From Toxotes chatareus (lineage: Eukaryota; Chordata; Actinopteri; Toxotidae): a DNA stretch of 64,000 nucleotides. Positions 59,901 to 64,000 of this stretch are shown here, piece by piece; the stretch's first letter is position 1, and each line of letters starts with the position of its first letter. The DNA lies in the NCBI GenBank assembly GCA_016801885.1, contig CM028891.1:14181517-14245516 (forward strand), in the 5' to 3' direction. A model generated the notes under the pieces. It did not search any database. It was not told the DNA's origin and was given only the letters and a program-made list of their open reading frames with translations. The position numbers and the translations under genes were made by a program.

Positions 59901-62900
59901 AAATGTCATAAAATAGTCATATCATAGTAAGGCGTCAAAATCGGCCAAAAAAGTCATTTTTTTTTTTGGCCTCAAAAATCATAAAAACGTCATAGTATAT
60001 AGTATAGTATAGTAGCGTCAAAATCGGCCAAAAAAGTCATACTTTTTTTGGCCTCAAAATGTCAAAAAATGCGTCATAGTATAGTAATGGCGTCAAAATC
60101 GCCAAAAAAAAGTCATACTTTTTTTTGGCCTCAAAATATCAAAAAACGTCATAGTATAGTAAAGCGTCAAAATCGCCAAAAAAGTCATACTTTTTTTTTT
60201 TGGCCTCAAAATGTCATCATAAAAATGGTCATAGTATAGTAAGGCGTCAAAATCGGCCAAAAAAGTCATACTTTTTTGGCCTCAAAATCATCATAAAAAA
60301 TGGTCATAGTATAGTCAAAATCGTCAAAAATCGGCCAAAAAGTCAATTTTTTTTTATAGCCTCAAAAAATCATAAAAAAGTCATAGTTTTTGGCCTCAAA
60401 ATATCATAAAATGCGTCATAAAAATGCGTCAAAATCGGCCAAAAAGTCATCATTTTTTTTGGCCTCAAAAATCATCATAAAAATGGTCATAGTAGTATAG
60501 TATGTCGTCAAAATCGGCCAAAAAAGTCATTTTTTTTTGGCCTCAAAATGTCAAAAAAAATGCGTCATATATATAGTATGGCGTCAAAAAAATCGCAAAA
60601 AAAGTCATACTTTTTTTTGGCCTCAAAATGTCATAAAATGGTCATAGTATAGTATGCGTCAAAATCGGCCAAAAAAGTCATTTTTTTTGGCCTCAAAATC
60701 ATCATAAAAACGTCATAGTATAGTAAGGCGTCAAAATCGGCCAAAAAAGTCATCTTTTTTTTTTTTTTTTTTGGCCTCAAAATCATCATAAAATGCGTCA
60801 TATAGTATAGTAGGCGTCAAAATCGGCCAAAAAAAGTCATTTTTTTGGCCTCAAAAAATGTCATAAAATGCGTCATAGTCATAGTAAAGGCGTCAAAATA
60901 GCCAAAAAAGTCATACTTTTTTTGGCCTCAAAATGTCATAAAAAGCGTCATAGTATAGTATAGCGTCAAAATGGCCAAAAAAGTCATACTTTTTTTTTGG
61001 CTCAAAATGTCATCAAAAAAACGTCATAGTATAGTAGTAAAGCGTCAAAATCGGCCAAAAAAAGTCATACTTTTTTTTGGCCTCAAAATGTCATAAAAAT
61101 GGTCATAGTATAGTAAGGCGTCAAAATCGGCCAAAAAAAGTCATACTTTTTTTTGGCCTCAAAATGTCATAAAAAACGTCATAGTATAGTAAGGCGTCAA
61201 AATCGGCCAAAAAAAGTCATACTTTTTTTTGGCCTCAAAATGTCATAAAAAACGTCATAGTATAGTAAGTCGTCAAAATCGGCCAAAAAAAGTCATTTTT
61301 TTTTGGCCTCAAAATCAAAAAAATCATAAAATCGTCAAAAATAGTATTTTTTTTGGCCTCAAAATGTCATAAAAAACGTCATACCGCGGTATGTCGTCAA
61401 AATCGGCCAAAAAAAGTCATACTTTTTTTTGGCCTCAAAATGTCATAAAAATGGTCATAGTATAGTAAGGCGTCAAAATCAAACAAAAAAGTCATACATT
61501 TTTTTTTGGCCTCAAAAAATCATCATAAAAATGGTCATAGTATAGTAAGGCGCGTCAAAATCGGCCAAAAAAAAAGTCATACTTTTTTTGGCCTCAAAAT
61601 GTCATAAAAACGTCGTCATAGTATAGTAGGCGTCAAAATCGGCAAAAAAGTCATACATTTTTTTTGGCCTCAAAATGTCATAAAAACGGTCATAGTATAG
61701 TAAAGCGTCAAAATCGGCCAAAAAAAAGTCATTTTTTTTTGGCCTCAAAATCATCATAAAATGGTCATAGTATAGTAAGGCGTCAAAATCGGCCAAAAAA
61801 AAGTCATTTTTTTTTGGCCTCAAAATGTCATAAAAATGGTCATAGTATAGTAAAGGCGTCAAAATCGGCAAAAAAAAGTCATACTTTTTTTGGCCTCAAA
61901 AATGGCCGTCAAAATAGTCAAAATCGGCCAAAAAATAGTATGTTTTTTTGCGTTCAAAATCATCAAAAAAAAGTCATAGTATTTTTTTTTTGCCAAAAAA
62001 GTCTCAAAAATCATAAAAATGTCGTCATAGTATAGTATAAAGGCGTCAAAATCGGCCAAAAAAAGTCATATTTTTTTTGGCCTCAAAATATCATAAAACG
62101 TCGTCATAGTATAGTAAGGCGTCAAAATCGCCAAAAAAAAGTCATTTTTTTTTGGCCTCAAAAAATCATAAAAAACGTCATAGTATAGTAAGGCGTCAAA
62201 ATCGGCCAAAAAAGTCATATTTTTTTTGGCCTCAAAATGTCATAAAATGGTCATAGTATAGTAAGGCGTCAAAATCGGCCAAAAAAGTCATTTTTTTTTG
62301 GCCTCAAAATGTCATAAAAATGGTCATAGTATAGTAGTAGGCGTCAAAATCGGCAAAAAAAAGTTTTTTTGGCCTCAAATAAAAAACGTCATAGTATAGT
62401 ATAGTAAAGCGTCAAAATCGCCCAAAAAAGTCAATTTTTTTGGCCTCAAAATGTCATAAAATGTCATATCAAAAAATGGCCAAAAAGTCATAGTTTTATT
62501 TTGGCGTCAAAATGTCAAAATCGCGTCAAAAAAAGTAGGCGTCAAATTCGCCAAAAAAGTCATACTTTTTTTGGCCTCAAAATGTCATAAAAAACGTCAT
62601 AGTATATAGTAAAGGCGTCAAAATCGGCCAAAAAAAGTCATAATTTTTTTGGCCTCAAAATGTCATAAAAAACGTCATAGTATAGTAGTAGGCGTCAAAA
62701 TCGGCCAAAAAAGTCATATTTTTTTTTTTGGCCTCAAAAAAATATCATAAAAAGCGTCGTCATAGTATAGTAGTAAGGCGTCAAAATCGGCAAAAAAAGT
62801 CATATTTTTTTTGGCCTCAAATGTCATAAAATGGCGTCATAGTATAGTAGTATGTCGTCAAAATCGCCAAAAAGTCATCATTTTTTGGCCTCAAAATGTC

Positions 62901-64000
62901 ATAAAAGCGTCATAGTATAGTAATGTCGTCAAAATCGACCAAAAAAGTCATACTTTTTTTTTGGCCTCAAAATGTCATAAAAACGTCATAGTATAGTAAG
63001 GCGTCAAAATCGTCAAAAAAGTCGGCCAAAAAAAACGTCATAGTATAGTATGGCGTTTTTTTGGCCTCAAAATGGCCTCAAAAATCATAAAAATGGTCAT
63101 AGTATAGTAAAGGCGTCAAAATCGGCCAAAAAAAGTCATAGTTTTTTTGGCCTCAAAATGTCATAAAAAACGTCATAGTATAGTAAGGCGTCAAAATCGG
63201 CCAAAAAAGTCATACTTTTTTTTGGCCTCAAAATGTCATAAAAAACGTCATAGTATAGTAAGGCGTCAAAATCGGCCAAAAAAAGTCATACTTTTTTTTG
63301 GCCTCAAAATGTCATAAAAATGGTCATAGTATAGTAAGGCGTCAAAATCGGCCAAAAAACGTCATACTTTTTTTTTGGCCTCAAAAATCATAAAAAGCGT
63401 CATCATAGTATAGTATAGGCGTCAAAATCGGCCAAAAAAAGTCATATTTTTTTTTTTTTTTTGGCCTCAAAATGTCATAAAAAAACGTCATAGTATAGTA
63501 TGGCGTCAAAAAATCGCCAAAAAAGTCATTTTTTTTTTTGGCCTCAAAATGTCATAAAAATGGTCATATAGTAGTAAAAAGGCGTCAAAATCGGCCAAAA
63601 AAAAGTCATACTTTTTTTTTTGGCTCAAAATCATCAAAAGCGTCATAGTATAGTATGGCGTCAAAATCGGCCAAAAAAGTCATTTTTTTTTTTGGCCTCA
63701 AAATGTCATAAAAAACGTCATAGTATAGTATAAGGCGTCAAAATCGGCCAAAAAAAGTCACTTTTTTTTTTTGGCCTCAAAATGTCAAAATGTCATAAAA
63801 AACGTCATAGTATAGTAAAGGCGTCAAAAAAATCGGCCAAAAAAAGTCAAAGTCTATAATTTTTTTGGCCTCAAAATGTCATAAAAAACGTCATAGTATA
63901 GTATAAAGTCGTCAAAATCGGCCATAAAAAAGTCAAATCGGCCAAAAAGTCATTTTTTGGCCTCAAAATGTCATAAAAAGCGTCATAGTATAGTATAGGT
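50964..64000 (+). repeat. 76-bp tandem satellite array, running off the window
   Basis: Head-to-tail copies of a unit of about 76 bp built from ggcgtcaaaatcggcc, aaaaaaagtcatac, tttttttt, ggcctcaaaatgtcat, aaaaaacgtcat and agtatagtaa. At that period the visible 13 kb holds about 170 copies. Units vary mostly in A and T run lengths, in loss of one g in tcggcc, and in duplications of gtat/agta. The ORFs in this stretch are by-products of the repeat (recurring ASKCHKK and ILRPKK strings) and are not genes. No gene, RNA or interspersed element breaks the array. Confidence 0.97.

Noticed and set aside
52264..62059. ORFs of 60-125 codons inside the satellite (plus and minus)
   Set aside because: They are repeat-frame artefacts: the same ASKCHKK or ILRPKK strings recur and break wherever an A/T run changes length. 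No codon bias or start context.

Overview
The window is vertebrate nuclear DNA, most likely from a teleost fish. The genes are split into many short GT-AG exons, introns are compact, there are vertebrate-type AATAAA signals and microsatellites, and the two recognisable genes are close to vertebrate Scribble and KIF9. The species is not identifiable from the sequence; a compact percomorph-like genome is an inference.

Layout. (1) 745-34098, plus strand: 44 coding exons of scrib (Scribble planar cell polarity protein). The gene enters the window inside the leucine-rich-repeat region; its first exons lie to the left. The exons encode the rest of the LRR domain, the acidic linker, four PDZ domains and a long, alternatively spliced C-terminal tail. 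All splice phases agree across the chain, giving about 1964 codons in the window. (2) 36202-41194, minus strand: complete kif9 (kinesin-9 family motor), 20 coding exons, about 771 residues, tail-to-tail with scrib. The two poly(A) signals lie about 30 bp apart. An X-box-like RFX site lies about 200 bp upstream of the kif9 start. (3) 41943-50779, plus strand: a tandem cluster of four tiny, TATA-driven genes for short secreted proteins (about 53-89 residues). They share a signal-peptide exon, phase-0 introns and a recurring N-(T/P)-x-G-F motif. I do not recognise the family. The last two copies sit in a duplicated block of about 2.3 kb (period about 2.6 kb). (4) About 50964-64000: a tandem satellite array with a basic unit of about 76 bp, running off the right end. 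It begins inside the second copy of the duplicated block.

Functionally, Scribble is a membrane-associated scaffold for epithelial and planar polarity, and KIF9 is a ciliary/flagellar motor. Their adjacency shows no direct functional link beyond sharing a 3' boundary. The most novel parts are the small secreted gene cluster and the satellite, whose unit is itself a diverged 38+38 bp dimer containing a near-perfect hairpin.
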